From Chamaea fasciata (taxonomy: Eukaryota; Chordata; Aves; Passeriformes; Sylviidae), in the NCBI GenBank assembly GCA_029207755.1, contig JARCOQ010000014.1, forward strand, positions 19,445,410-19,509,409: a stretch of 64,000 nt of DNA, read 5' to 3'. Made by a program: the position numbers and the translations under genes. The notes under the pieces were generated by a model that saw only the letters and a program-made list of their open reading frames with translations, searched no databases and was not told the DNA's origin. Shown here piece after piece: positions 33,326 through 44,500 of the stretch (position 1 is its first letter; each line of letters opens with the position of its first letter).

Positions 33326-34861
33326 TCTGGAAGACTCTCTGAGAGAATTGTCTGGCTTCAGATCACAAGTCAGACCTTTGTGCCTCCCTTGGTCACCTCC
33401 AGACATTTCCATGCTGGAGACAGGAAGGAAGAGGAGCTCGTTGAGTGGGAAGCAGCAGCTGCTGCTGGAGGAGCTTGTTTGTGTCTCAGCTCCTCGGGAA
33501 GGCTCCAAGAGCTCCCCAGCCCCGGGAGCACCTGTGTTTCACAGCTCTCACACCTCACCAGGGGCTCTGCATGGCCTCGGCTGGAGGGTTGGAATTCCCA
33601 AAGGGCCGCAGGGGTCGTCAGTCCTTCACCATCATCTGCATGGACCGGGGGCAGCGAACCCAGCGGGACCAGGACCGGCTCAGCTCCCTCCTGCCCTTTC
33701 CAGAGAATAATAAAACTGGGTTTATTTCCTCTCGTTCTTAAAACCTCCCTGTGCTGCGCAGAAAGGGCTCGCGGGCACAGCCAGGACGGCAAGGGAAGGA
33801 TTTGAAAAAATGTCACTCGGTTTATCTTTTCGTTTGGATTTGAATGGGCAGCTGATCCCTGCCAGCTGCTCCGGCGGGGAGCAGCCTTCACCCACCCACC
33901 GCGGGGCTCTGGCAGCTGATCCTATTGCAGAGGGGTATTCCCGGTGGGAAGTAAAGCACAGGGAGGGAGGGACGAGGAGCTGCCCCTCTCCTCAGCTGGT
34001 ACCAAGGCGCGGGGTGTTTGCTCACCCAGGGCAGCCAGTGCGTTGGGAAATTCAATGAAGCCGTTCCCCAGGCGCTGCCACAAGCCCGCAGCCCCCGGCC
34101 CCTGAGCCGCGCCGAGGGATGGCTCGGCCGGCTGGGAACACTTGGAAATATCGTGCTAAAATTAGCTCTTGTCTCTACACGCGGCTGCTCCGCTGCCATC
34201 TGCGGTGAGTAGTTACACCGCGAGTAAAGTGTGTGCAGACACGGCGCTGGGGCCGGCGGGGCAGGGGAACAGCCCGCTGCCTCCTCCTCTGCCCTCGCTG
34301 CTCTCCGCAAGGACCCGCAGCCTGGAGAGCGGGGATGGAAACGCCATTTCAGCCCTGGAAAGGCCGGCTGGAAAGCCAGGGGCTGCAGGAGATCCCTCGG
34401 CAGAGGGGGCAGAGGGGGATGCCGGGGGGCAGCGGAGGTGGGGAACAGTCTCTGCGCCATGCTGAGGTTTGGGGGGCTAAGCCTGGGCTCGGGGCGCTCC
34501 CTCCTGCCCGGGGGGCGAGCTCATGGGAGGGAAGGTGCCCGCCAGCAGCTGCCCTGGCTGAATTCCCCCAGCTGCGGGTTCTGGGGGCTCGCTGTGCTCC
34601 TGCCGGGCTGCTCTGAGCCTCTGCCGAGGTGTAACCCAGCAGCCCAGCCTCCTGCCGGGACACGGGACAGACCCCAGCCCCCTCCAGCTCCGAGTGTTCC
34701 CTGGCTGACCCCAGAGAACAGCAGAACCTCCACGGCTCGGCTCAAACCTTGCCTTGCCCGTTCCTGCCCTTCCCAGCTTGGCCCCAGGCAGCTTCTCCAG
34801 CGGACACCGGGACGGCTCTGCAGCCGCAGGGATGCTGCTGGTCACGGACACCGGGGGGGGC

Positions 34862-35512
34862 CGGAGGTCCCCGGGATGGTCCCGGAGCCCGGGGGTTTCC
34901 CGGGATGGTCCCGGAGCTCTCGGGGGGTCCCCGGGATGGTCCCGGAGCTCTCGGGGGGTCCCCGGGATGGTCCCGGAGCTCTCGGGGGGTCCCCGGGATG
35001 GTCCCGGAGCCCGGGGGGATCCCGGGATGGTCCCGGAGCTCTCGGGGTGTCCCGGGATGGTCCCGGAGCTCTCGGGGTGTCCCGGGATGGTCCCGGAGCT
35101 CTCGGGGGGTCCCCGGGATGGTCCCGGAGCTCTCGGTGTCCCGGGATGGTCCCGGAGCTCTCGGGGGGTCCCCGGGATGGTCCCGGAGCTCTCGGTGTCC
35201 CGGGATGGTCCCGGAGCTCTCGGTGTCCCGGGATGGTCCCGGAGCTCTCGGGGGGTCCCCGGGATGGTCCCGGAGCTCTCGGGGTGTCCCGGGATGGCCC
35301 CGGAGCTCTCGGGGTGTCCCGAGATGGTCCCGGAGCTCTCGGGGGGTCCCCGGGATGGTCCCGGAGCTCTCGGTGTCCCGGGATGGTCCCGGAGCTCTCG
35401 GGGTCCCCGGGATGGTCCCGGAGCTCTCGGTGTCCCGGGATGGTCCCGGAGCTCTCGGTGTCCCGGGATGGTCCCGGAGCTCTCGGGGTCCCCGGGATGG
35501 CCCCGAGCCCGG
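34862..35512. repeat. GC-rich 26-34-bp minisatellite, about 20 copies
   Basis: The unit is CCCGGGATGGTCCCGGAGCT plus CTCGGGGGGTC, with shorter forms lacking the G run. It is CpG-rich and contains the palindromes CCCGGG and GAGCTC. All forward frames stay open, which yields meaningless long open frames. Confidence 0.95.
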
Positions 35513-35899
35513 CGGCTCCTCCCGGCACAGCGGTGCCGTGGGTCGCTGGTGCCCTCTGCAGTTGGCCCTCCTTGCTGTAAACGCGGAGGATTCAGCAATC
35601 CGTAGGATCGATTTCGGTGCTGTTTGATTCCAGGTGAGGGCGTGGCCCGTGTGAGTTTGGAGGAACGTCCCGCGCTCCTCCGGGACCCCCAGCCCTGCCC
35701 GATGGGATCCCCTGGAGCTGTCCCCAGCCCCCGGTGTCTGCCGCTCCCTGGCTGCCCCTCTGTCACCCGCGGTGTCCCCGGAGCCCCATGGCAGCAAAGC
35801 CTCTGCCCAGCCCAGCAGCGACGGGATGGACAAAGACCCCGAGCCCAGTTCCAGTGGAAACGCGGGGAGGCGCAGCAGCTGCTGGGGGTCCCCTCCCAG

Positions 35900-36560
35900 T
35901 GCCCCTGCAGTGATCCACTGCCCCAGGGATTGGGAATATTCCTGGTTTCAGTGCCCCTGCAGTGATCCACTGCCCCAGGGATTGGGAATATTCCTGGTTT
36001 CAGTGCCTCTGCAGTGATTCACTGCCCCAGGGATTGGGAATATTCCTGGTGTCAGAGGCTCTGCAATGATCCACTGCCCCAGGGATTGGGAATATTCCTG
36101 ATCTCAAAGGCTCTGCAGTGATCCACTGCCCCAGGGATTGGGAATATTCCTGGTTTCAGTGCCTCTGCAGTGATTCACTGCCCCAGGGATTGGGAATATT
36201 CCTGGTGTCAGAGGCTCTGCAATGATCCACTGCCCCAGGGATTGGGAATATTCCTGATCTCAAAGGCTCTGCAGTGATCCACTGCCCCAGGGATTGGGAA
36301 TATTCCTGGTTTCAGTGCCCCTGCAGTGATCCACTGCCCCAGGGATTGGGAATATTCCTGGTTTCAGTGCCTCTGCAGTGATTCACTGCCCCAGGGATTG
36401 GGAATATTCCTGGTGTCAGAGGCTCTGCAATGATCCACTGCCCCAGGGATTGGGAATATTCCTGATCTCAGAGGCTCTGCAGTGATCCACTGCCCCAGGG
36501 ATTGGGAATATTCCTGGTTTCAGTGCCCCTGCAGTGACCCACTGCCCCAGGAATATTCCT
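35900..36560. repeat. 52-bp tandem repeat, 12 regular copies plus one shortened
   Basis: The core ATTGGGAATATTCCTG recurs exactly every 52 bp: GGGAATATTCC begins at 35932, 35984, 36036 and onward to 36504, with a shortened last copy near 36550. Linker variants (TTTCAGTGCC, TGTCAGAGGC, TCTCAAAGGC) recur in a fixed order, indicating a higher-order repeat. Confidence 0.96.
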
Positions 36561-38049
36561 GGTTTCAGAGGCCTGGGTTTGGGATCTGGCCCATTTCCCT
36601 GAATTGTTCCTCCACAGAAGAACTTTTAACCCGTGTGGCCCAGCACAAAGCCCTCAGGGCTGAGGACCCCAGGGCACTGCAGGAGCAAGGAGAGCCACCA
36701 GAGCATCCTATTCCCTGTCCTCCAGGCTCTTGCCAGAGCTGGGAATGCAGTTCTGGTTGTGCCACCGGGCTGTGCAGGGGCAGCAGGCACAGAGAGCCCC
36801 CAGGAGCCCATCCCAGGGGAGGAGCTGCTATCTGCTGGCCCCAGGACCCACAGAACCTCCTCGCTGGCAGAGATATCTGCGTTCTGAAAAGAAAATACCA
36901 ACCCCCCTGCTGCAGGACAAAACAAAAAGAAAGCAAATTCCAGGAAAGGAGCCAAGAGATAACGGCAGCTCAGGCTCCCTGGAGCATTTGCTCCATCCCT
37001 GCAGGAGTTACCTGCCCGGGCCCCTTCCCAGCAGTGGGGTGGGACTCAGGACCTGTCCCCTGGGCTGGCACATGAGGCACAGTTGCCCATGGGCCTACAA
37101 AGGAGTTTGAAATTTAATTGAAGCTGAGAAGTATTTTTTTTTTCACACCTGTACGAACCTGTGGAGTAAAGAGGATTGTTATTTCCCTTCCCTGCCTCCT
37201 TTAATTAATTTTTCCAGCTAATTTGGCCCTCGAGGGGAGGGGCCTTGCTGCTCCGTGGAGCAGTTCACTGGTTTACCACGGAGAACATTCCCTCCATTTA
37301 TAACACTGAGTCCATCCCATCCTTCCACGCCCTCAGGGAAGCTTTATGGGGATTATTAAAACGGCCACAAACGCCTGAAATCCCAACAGACGTTTTCACC
37401 ACTCTCCAAGGATCCCTCAGCCACAAAGCACCGGGGCACTCCAGGGAGGAGCAGCTCCCCAGATCCCTGAGGAGCCACCAGAGCAGATCCTGAACACCTG
37501 CCCCGGGAGGAGAAGCCAGGAGGGAACTGCCCGATTCCCAGGGAAAGGTAAATCCAGGCTCAGAGCCAGAGCTGCCCTGGGCAGGAACCCTGGGGAAGGT
37601 CTCCAGTGAGGAAGGTGGGAAAGCTGGAAACGTTATGGATGCTCCAGGTAAGACTAGTGAGGGAGCAGTGACAAGGACAGGGGAGCCAGCAGGAGGAGGG
37701 GCTGTGGGATGCCATCACCTCCCACTCTGCAGCCAAGAAGGAAAAGCAGGATCAGGTTCTCATCCAAAGGGAAACTTCACCCTCAGGCTGGTTATAAAGC
37801 AACGCTTCCAGAGTCAGAAATGTGTGATGTTAACAGGGAAAAGAGCACAAGCATTTAGCAGGAATTGTGTCCCAGTAAAAACCTCCTTGTTCTAGTCCAG
37901 TCCCTCAGCTCCAATTTTTTTTTCCTGAATTAATTTCAGCTTTAATGTTTATCAACACCGAGGAAGCGGAATGAAATTAATTTCTCTAACAGAAACCTCA
38001 ACTCAATCCTTAGGAAAAGAACCAGAATAAATTCAGGACCCAGAGAGTA

Positions 38050-38421
38050 GCATTTCAGTACAAGAATCTGTTTTATTTTTACAGTGCAGTGATTTGAAAC
38101 AATGTAGAAATTGAACTTGCCAAACTGAATTTGTATCACAACGTCTCTCAGGAGGCATCGCAGAGGCCTCGCTTTGAATCACAAAATATTCCTCTGGACA
38201 CCAAAAATCACAAACGTCCAGCACTACGCACTGGACTCTCTTCAGAGACTGATTCCTCATAATTGAAATCTATCTTATAAACAATTTCTCTTTAAAAAAA
38301 AAAACAAACAAACAAAACAAAAAAAACGCACGGAAGATAAAAAGAACTCAAGTATTAAACCCAAGGCCTTGATTATTATTGTTGTGCTCAGCTTGCAGCA
38401 GGGCTGTCCCCAGGGCTGTCC
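38050..38421 (-). other. CIAO2A: CIAO2A 3' UTR with poly(A) signal
   Basis: Downstream of the TAG at 38422-38424 (minus strand) the sequence is AT-rich with an A/C-rich run on the plus strand (38292-38330). AATAAA on the minus strand (complement of 38072-38077) is the likely poly(A) signal. The end is estimated. Confidence 0.6.
38072..38077 (-). terminator. CIAO2A poly(A) signal AATAAA
   Basis: The complement of TTTATT about 350 bp after the stop. It is the best-placed canonical hexamer. Confidence 0.6.
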
Positions 38422-40727
38422 CTAGTCGGGCTCAGTCACGCACTGCTCCACGATCTCCCGCAGGTTCGGGTTCTCCATCGCCGCCGCCACCCTCTCCTTG
38501 TCGTTGATCTGCTTGTTGACTGCAAAACACCCCGGGGCAGGGGGGTCAGCCCCTCCCAGGGACACCTCAGGCCATGGAGGGGCTCAGGGGAAAGGGACAT
38601 CACCAGGAGGGTCACAGGGAAGCAGGGAATGGGGCAAATCAAAGCTCGGCCACGCCAGAACCGCCATCGGAAATAATGGGTTTTGTCACTGTGCTGGTTC
38701 AGGAAAAGGATGTGAGGTGCTCTGGTGGTGTGTCCCGAAACCAGGAGTGAAATTAGGGATAAATCAGCAGCCCGGGTTGAGTTTGTAGCTATTTAACCCA
38801 AACATCCCATTTTTTGGCAGAGTCTGAAGGCTCAAGCACTCCTGGCTGCTGAGGGCAGTGCCCGGCTCTGGCACAACACCCACGTCCTGCAAACCTCACT
38901 GCTGGAACCCTGGGCACTGAGAGTTTGAGACCTTCTGTGCTGACAGATCCTGCAGAAAACTGACCGAGAAACGTCCAGTTTTGGTGTGAGGATTTCAGGA
39001 CAGTGGGACCAACCAGCGAGGCAGCTCCTCATGGCAATTATCCTCCTTTCTTACAAACAGCACCTGCCAGAACTGAGGGGTTTGTTACAAAACCCAACCA
39101 GCAACAAGCAGGTGATCAGAGCCACCACAGCCCTGGGAACACCTCGAGGTGCCACTTGGTTCCCAGGCTGTCACAGGGGATTAATTTTTGGGAAGGGAGG
39201 GGAGGACAGAGCACAGAGAGGCGGAAGCAGCAGCATGCACGGGTTCTACTCACTGTCCTCCTCCGTGGAATGTGTGCCCTCAGAGATGTAGATTTCCAGC
39301 TGCAGGAGAGATCAGCAGTGTTAGGAGCACCACAGCAGTGGGACACTTTCCTCCCTGGAGGGAAAACTCCATCCCACACACACGCACACACACAGGGCCT
39401 GTCACCCCTGCTCCCTTTGCAGGGTTCAGCTGGGAGCTATGAAAACCAAACCACCACCCAAAAATCAGCTGCAGAAATCCTCGGGCAGTTAACGGAGTCT
39501 TTGAGTTATTTTGGTCAAGTCTCTAAAGGTCTGTGAACTGCTGTGTTTAATTCAGGGAGGTTGCCATTCATTCATGGGGTTTAAAACAGGCTTCAAGCCA
39601 GGCACTTTACCTTGTGTCTAAAAGGCAAACATCTCTGAAGTTTTATTCTTAAACAAAGGCCTGTTAAAACAGAACACAAAAGAGATTTTCCTGCAAAACT
39701 CCAGGTGTGAGGTGAATTTTCAGAGAATCCATGGTTAACAATCAGCGTAACTGGCAATGTCCTCTTGTATTCTGAGCAGCACAAGCCACAGAGGGAAAGG
39801 GGACAAGCAGAAAGTTGTAATTTTTTTTTTCTTTTTAATTTAAGAGCTGGCAAATTGTCAATTAATAACATTGATGAAGTAACTTGGAGAATACAAAGAA
39901 GGAATTCTGTACCACTTCCCAGCAGAATTTTGAGAGGATCTCTTTGAAGAGACTCCCTAACATGACACAGAAATGGCTGTCCCCATTTCTCGGGATTTGG
40001 GGTTTTATCTTTTGCTTGGTTTGGTTTTTGGTTTGGTTGCACTGGTGGCTGGGCTCTCAAGCTGCAATTCCTGGTCAAACCAACGCAGCCAGGCAAGACT
40101 GCATCTGAACTGGGACTGATGGCACATCCAGACAGCCTGAAATGAACCCTGTGCTCTTTGTTTCTGCTGTAATGAGAGGAATCTCACCGATGAGGGTGGC
40201 CAAGGAGCAATGAGGTACTGTTGGTGTAAACCTGATGGTGACCAGATATTCCTCCTCCCCTATCTCCTGCACTTCCACGCCGCTCTCTGTCACCACTTCC
40301 AGTTCTTCCAGAGTGTTGGGCTTCTCCGGGTCCCGGATGGTCCGGATTATATCTGAGGCACGAGACAAGCGATAAGGAATCTCCCCTGGAGTTTATAAGA
40401 AGTGTTTTCGTGAGCACCCCGTTTCCCAGCACTGTTGATGTTGCTCCCCTTTGGAAGCCAGAAACGATCCCGATAAGCCAAACGCGGCCCTTCCTCCCCG
40501 CCCCGGCCCCTCAGGGCCCTCAGCCGCTCAGGTTTCCCCCTCAGCCCCCCAAGGGCGCACCGGGAGCGCCCCCGGGGCTCCCCCCGCGGCCCCCGGCAGT
40601 CACCGTAGACCTCCATGGCCCTGTCGTGCTCCATGGCGCGGCTCGGGGGCGCATGGCGGGCGCTACTGCCGGGGCTCCGCCACACCCGGCCCAGCGCCTG
40701 CCACAGCAGCGCCAGCGCCAGCGCCAT
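38422..40727 (-). CDS. CIAO2A: CIAO2A, cytosolic iron-sulfur assembly component 2A
   Basis: There are five minus-strand coding exons: 40604-40727, 40188-40352, 39611-39660, 39254-39299 and 38422-38519, totalling 483 bp. This gives 160 residues, the length of the human protein as I recall it. All junctions are GT-AG and in phase. The MIP18/DUF59 domain is clear: [50 protein letters not shown], and the end [12 protein letters not shown]. In the family the protein works with CIAO1 in the cytosol to deliver Fe-S clusters, mainly to iron regulatory protein 1; this is established knowledge. The N-terminus [17 protein letters not shown] is hydrophobic and variable; a downstream in-frame Met ([10 protein letters not shown]) could also initiate. 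The start lies 650 bp from the divergent SPG11 start. Confidence 0.96.
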
Positions 40728-40887
40728 GGCCGCGCTCCGCCATCGGCCCGCGGGCCGCGCCGCTTCCGCCTGGGCGGGGCCGGGCGGGGCCGGGGACAGC
40801 CAATGGGAGGGGAGAGACCGCCACCACGCCCAGGGTGGGCGGGGCCTCCCCGCCTTCTGCTCGGTGTCCCCGCGCGGAGCCGCGGGC

Positions 40888-41075
40888 GGGTGGGGACACG
40901 GAGGGACCCCCGGGCAGCCCCGGCCCCGGGGTGGGGACACGGAGGGATCCCAGGTCACAGAGAGATCCCCGGACACAGAGTAGGGACACGGAGGGACCCC
41001 GAAACAGCTCCCGGACACAGAGTGGGGACACGGAGGGAATCCCAGGAGAGCCCCGGCCCCAGGGTGGGGGCACAG
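40888..41075. repeat. G-rich repeat in the shared promoter
   Basis: GGGGACACGGAGGGA recurs about four times in roughly 50-60-bp steps with GGCCCC blocks between. The plus strand has multiple G runs and may form quadruplexes (inference). Confidence 0.75.
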
Positions 41076-41350
41076 AAATGCCATGGGGATCCATCTGCAA
41101 CAGAGAGCAGAGGAAAGGACAGAGACAGAGTTAAAATACAGAGAATTCTACTTAACGATAAACAAAAATTTTATTTAAAGACAGGCGCGGCAGCGGCGGG
41201 CCGGCGGGGACTCCAGCTCCCAGCACGCATCGCCGCGCCGCGGTGCCTGCTGGGGGTTGTAGTCGCGGCTCTCCCCCAGCTGACCGGAACGAGGGGCGGC
41301 CCCGAGATGGCGGCGGCCCGGGGCAGGCGGGGCGGGCGGCGCTGAGAGCC

Positions 41351-41377
41351 AGGAGGAGGAGGAGGAGGAGGAGGAGG
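41351..41377 (+). repeat. (GGA)n tract directly upstream of the SPG11 ATG
   Basis: An uninterrupted run of GGA triplets ends at the base before the ATG at 41378, so it lies in the 5' UTR. Purine-rich GGA repeats can form stable RNA structures. Confidence 0.85.
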
Positions 41378-41583
41378 ATGGCGGCGGCGGGGGCCCGGGC
41401 CGAGCTGCGTGTGCTCCTGGTGCCCCGCTCGGGGGAGCCGCGGGGATGGGCGCGGGCGCGGCTGAGCAGAGCCCGGCACGCTCTGGGCAGCCTCCAGCCG
41501 CCCGCCGGGATCTACCTGGAGGCGCTGGGGCCGGGCGGCGCCGGGCGGGCCCGGGGCAGCGTCCTGCCCGGAGCCTGGGCTGA
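41378..41583 (+). CDS. SPG11: SPG11 exon 1 with start codon
   Basis: It starts MAAAGARAELRVLLVPRSGE, an Ala-rich N-terminus like other spatacsins. GAGGATGG is an acceptable initiation context (G at +4, G at -3). It ends GCCTGGGCTGA before GTGAGT, with the split codon GA|C joined to exon 2 (FMWDSAEDD). The N-terminus is poorly conserved, so the start rests on position, reading frame and the lack of an alternative upstream Met. Confidence 0.85.
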
Positions 41584-44500
41584 GTGAGTCGGGCAGGGCG
41601 GGGAGGGGCGGCCGGGGGGAACCGGGAGCGCTCCCCGAGCCCCGGAGCCGGGTCGTGTCCGCCGGCTGGGCTGCGTGTGCTCACGGCGGGTGGTGCTTTT
41701 AAAAGGCAGCGCAGACAAGGAGGGGTTTGTCTTGGGTGCCCTGAGCCCCCCGCTGCCCGCGGTGACACTCGGCTGTCGCTGTTAGAGGGACACGGAAGTA
41801 CCACACTCGCTCAGGTTGAGAGATGAGCAGAGGAAGAAGAAGTTTGTAATGATTTGGGGGTTAAATAGGATTCGGGATTTGGTCGAGGATTGGGAGATGG
41901 GAGGAACACCCCTCTGACCCCAGTGGCCAGTTCCGCAGTCCATCGCAGAGGGGTACGCGAAGACAATCTACTTTGTTCGTGTTAAATGCGTGAGACACTC
42001 CACTACAAATACGTAAAGGTCATCAGAAGGCTGCAGGAGCAGGGCGACGCTCGGTCACACGGTGGCCACACACGTCTGAGCTCCCGTGCGGAGCCCCGAC
42101 CGCGGTGACGCTTTGGTTCGGGGCATCCGCAGTGTCCGGCCGCAGCAGCGCTGCTCAGACGCTCAGAACCCCCACCTGCTTCGGCTTTGGGGACCTTAGA
42201 GCCCATCCCGCTGCTCCCTTGCCAGGGCAGGGACACCTGCCCCTGTCCCGGGCTGCTCCCAGCCCTGTCCAGCCCGGCCGGGGACATTCCGGGCTCCTGG
42301 GGACATTCCGGGGCTGGGCAGGGTTCCAGTGGCAGGGCTCTTTGCTCTGCCCGTGCTGGGCTGGTCCCTCTCTGCCCCCTCCCCATCACCACGGAGCACG
42401 GGTGACACACCTGGAGAGCTTCTCGGCCCAAAAACCAGGGGGAAGTCTGGAAATGGACAATGTGTTCTGCTGTCCCTTGCTGGCGGAGCTGGCATTCCCC
42501 CTCCTGGGAATCCTGGAGCAGAGCATCCCTCGTGTCCTGGGTGACTGAAGTGAAAAAGGCAGGAAGGTGGAAACGCCTTCATCCTGGAGAAAAGGAGGAG
42601 CTGGGGTTCCTCAGGCTGTGTCCTGCCGAGGATGAGGCAGTTCCAGTGCTGGGAGGGTCGGGATGGCAGCAGAGCCTTCAGTGCTCAGGTGATGGTGTTG
42701 TTGTCCATCATCAGTGCACACCCAGAACTGTGCAGCCTGGGAAATGGGAAAGGGCATAAAGCCAATAACCTTCCTGAATGTTTTATCTTCAGCTTCATGT
42801 GGGACAGCGCGGAAGATGATGGTTTGCAATCCAACAAGACAAAACTCCTGGCTCTTGGTCAGAGCCATGACCTGTTTGTGTATGAATTCAGTGTAGAGGA
42901 TGGAAAACACAACCCGAATTCCCTGCACAGTTGTAAGGAAGAGACGCTTAAAAAGCTCCTTGAAGCTAAAAGCATTAGTGAGTAAATTCAATGTTTTGCG
43001 TGAAATACTGCAGGTCTGGTTCTGCTGCTCCTGCTGGGATGGATCAGGCAGTGGGATGGAGCACTGGGGAATTTCAGGTCCCTCCACACTGATGCAGTGT
43101 GATCAGCAGGATTCATGGGCTTGAAGAATAACGGGGACATTTCTGTTTTCAAAGGGGACAGTATCAGAAATAATTAAACTCTTGTAGGGTCATGTCTGAG
43201 TGATGTGAAAATAAATTTTAATAAAGCACATGCAACCCTGCTCTCTCAAGTTTTAACTTTAATTTTGGGACTGATGGGAAGGAAAGAGAGACAGGCTCAT
43301 CAATAACCCCACAAAGACTAATTAAACATTTAACCTTGTATTTTATGATTAGCAAACATAGTGTGCAGTTAGAATGAGCCTTTGGTGTTTGACATGTTCT
43401 TGAACAGTCTCCCTTCCTAACATACTGTATTTCCAAAGTTTGTAGCTTTTCTTCTTAGTGCTGACAGAAATCCTCTTTTCTTCTTTGTGCTGATTTTTAA
43501 TGTTCTTCATAGTGTTGTCCACTGGAAAAGCCACATAAAAAGCTTGGGGAAATTGTTCTAGAATTAGTGCCCCTGGCACAGAAAGTGAGATTTAAAACCA
43601 ACCACCCCAGCTTCTGTTAGGATGGTGACTGGGGCAATGACTTGGAGCTGTCATTTTCTTGGGATTCCTTTACAAATCAGAAGTCCCAGCTGGCTGTAAT
43701 CCCCAATTTAAACATCTTCCAATTCACAGGTGTGCCTTCAATTTCCTCTGTGAAGATTCTGTCTTTTGCAAGCAACAAGTGCAAACTTCTGCTCAACCGG
43801 TTCATCCTTGTGCACCTGACCTTTCCTGGGGAAGATTCAGCCCCAGAGACCTGTGACTGCTTCCCCCTGGCTCTGCCTCCAGAAGCTGTGGGGAGAATGA
43901 CAGACTCCCAGTTCTGCAGGGGCATCCTGTTCCTGTTGGACAGTGCTGGCTGGATTTGTATCCTTTGCAGGAGAGATTGGGGAAAACCATCTGGGAGAAC
44001 AAAGTTTATTTTCTTTGCTCTCAGGGCTGAGCAGAAATGTCTTTAAAGACATTTAAGTGGTGCCTGCAAAGAAGGTTGTGTAGCCAAATCCTGGGGATTC
44101 TGGGAAGTGCCATAGTTGTGTATCCAGGGTTTTCCAGCTCCCCGCTGGAGATCTGTTTCCCACCGGATTCTTGGGTTTCATTAACAGGTTTGATTCCTGG
44201 GTCTGTGTGTTACAAGCTGACTTCTACTGGCACCTCATTGCTTGATTAAACAGAAATGGTCTGCAGGCCCCCAGGGAATCAGAGCCTGGGGGCCAGTCTG
44301 TGTGCTGGGGGGGCAGGGGCTCAGAGCTCTCAGTCCCACCAGCTGCTGGATTTCACCTGTTCCTGGTCATCTTCTGGATTTCACCTGTTCCTGGCCATCT
44401 TCTGGATTTCACCTGTTCCTGGCCATCTTCTGGATTTCACCTGTTCCTGGTCATCTTCTGTGGCACATTGAAGCACAATAAAGTCAGCTTGCCTTCCCCT

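Larger units (their letters stand above)
31671..38049. other. Intergenic region between the ADAMTS7 and CIAO2A 3' ends
   Basis: No protein gene was recognised. It holds a back-to-back CR1 pair (33207-33325), a GC-rich 29-34-bp array (34862-35512) and a 52-bp array (35900-36560). The remainder is unique-looking with open frames no longer than chance plus base bias would give. Confidence 0.65.
40728..41377. promoter_or_regulatory. Head-to-head CIAO2A/SPG11 promoter, CpG-rich
   Basis: The two start codons face away from each other 650 bp apart. The interval is GC- and CpG-rich at both ends (40680-40900 and 41180-41400), with no TATA box in a typical position. This is the layout of a bidirectional CpG-island promoter. 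A G-rich tandem repeat (GGTGGGGACACGGAGGGA) occupies 40888-41075. Confidence 0.75.

Noticed and set aside
34477..35970. Open frames of 450-500 codons rich in GPSRDTPRAPGP or PGWSRSSRGV
   Set aside because: Translations of the GC-rich minisatellite at 34862-35512, open on both strands.
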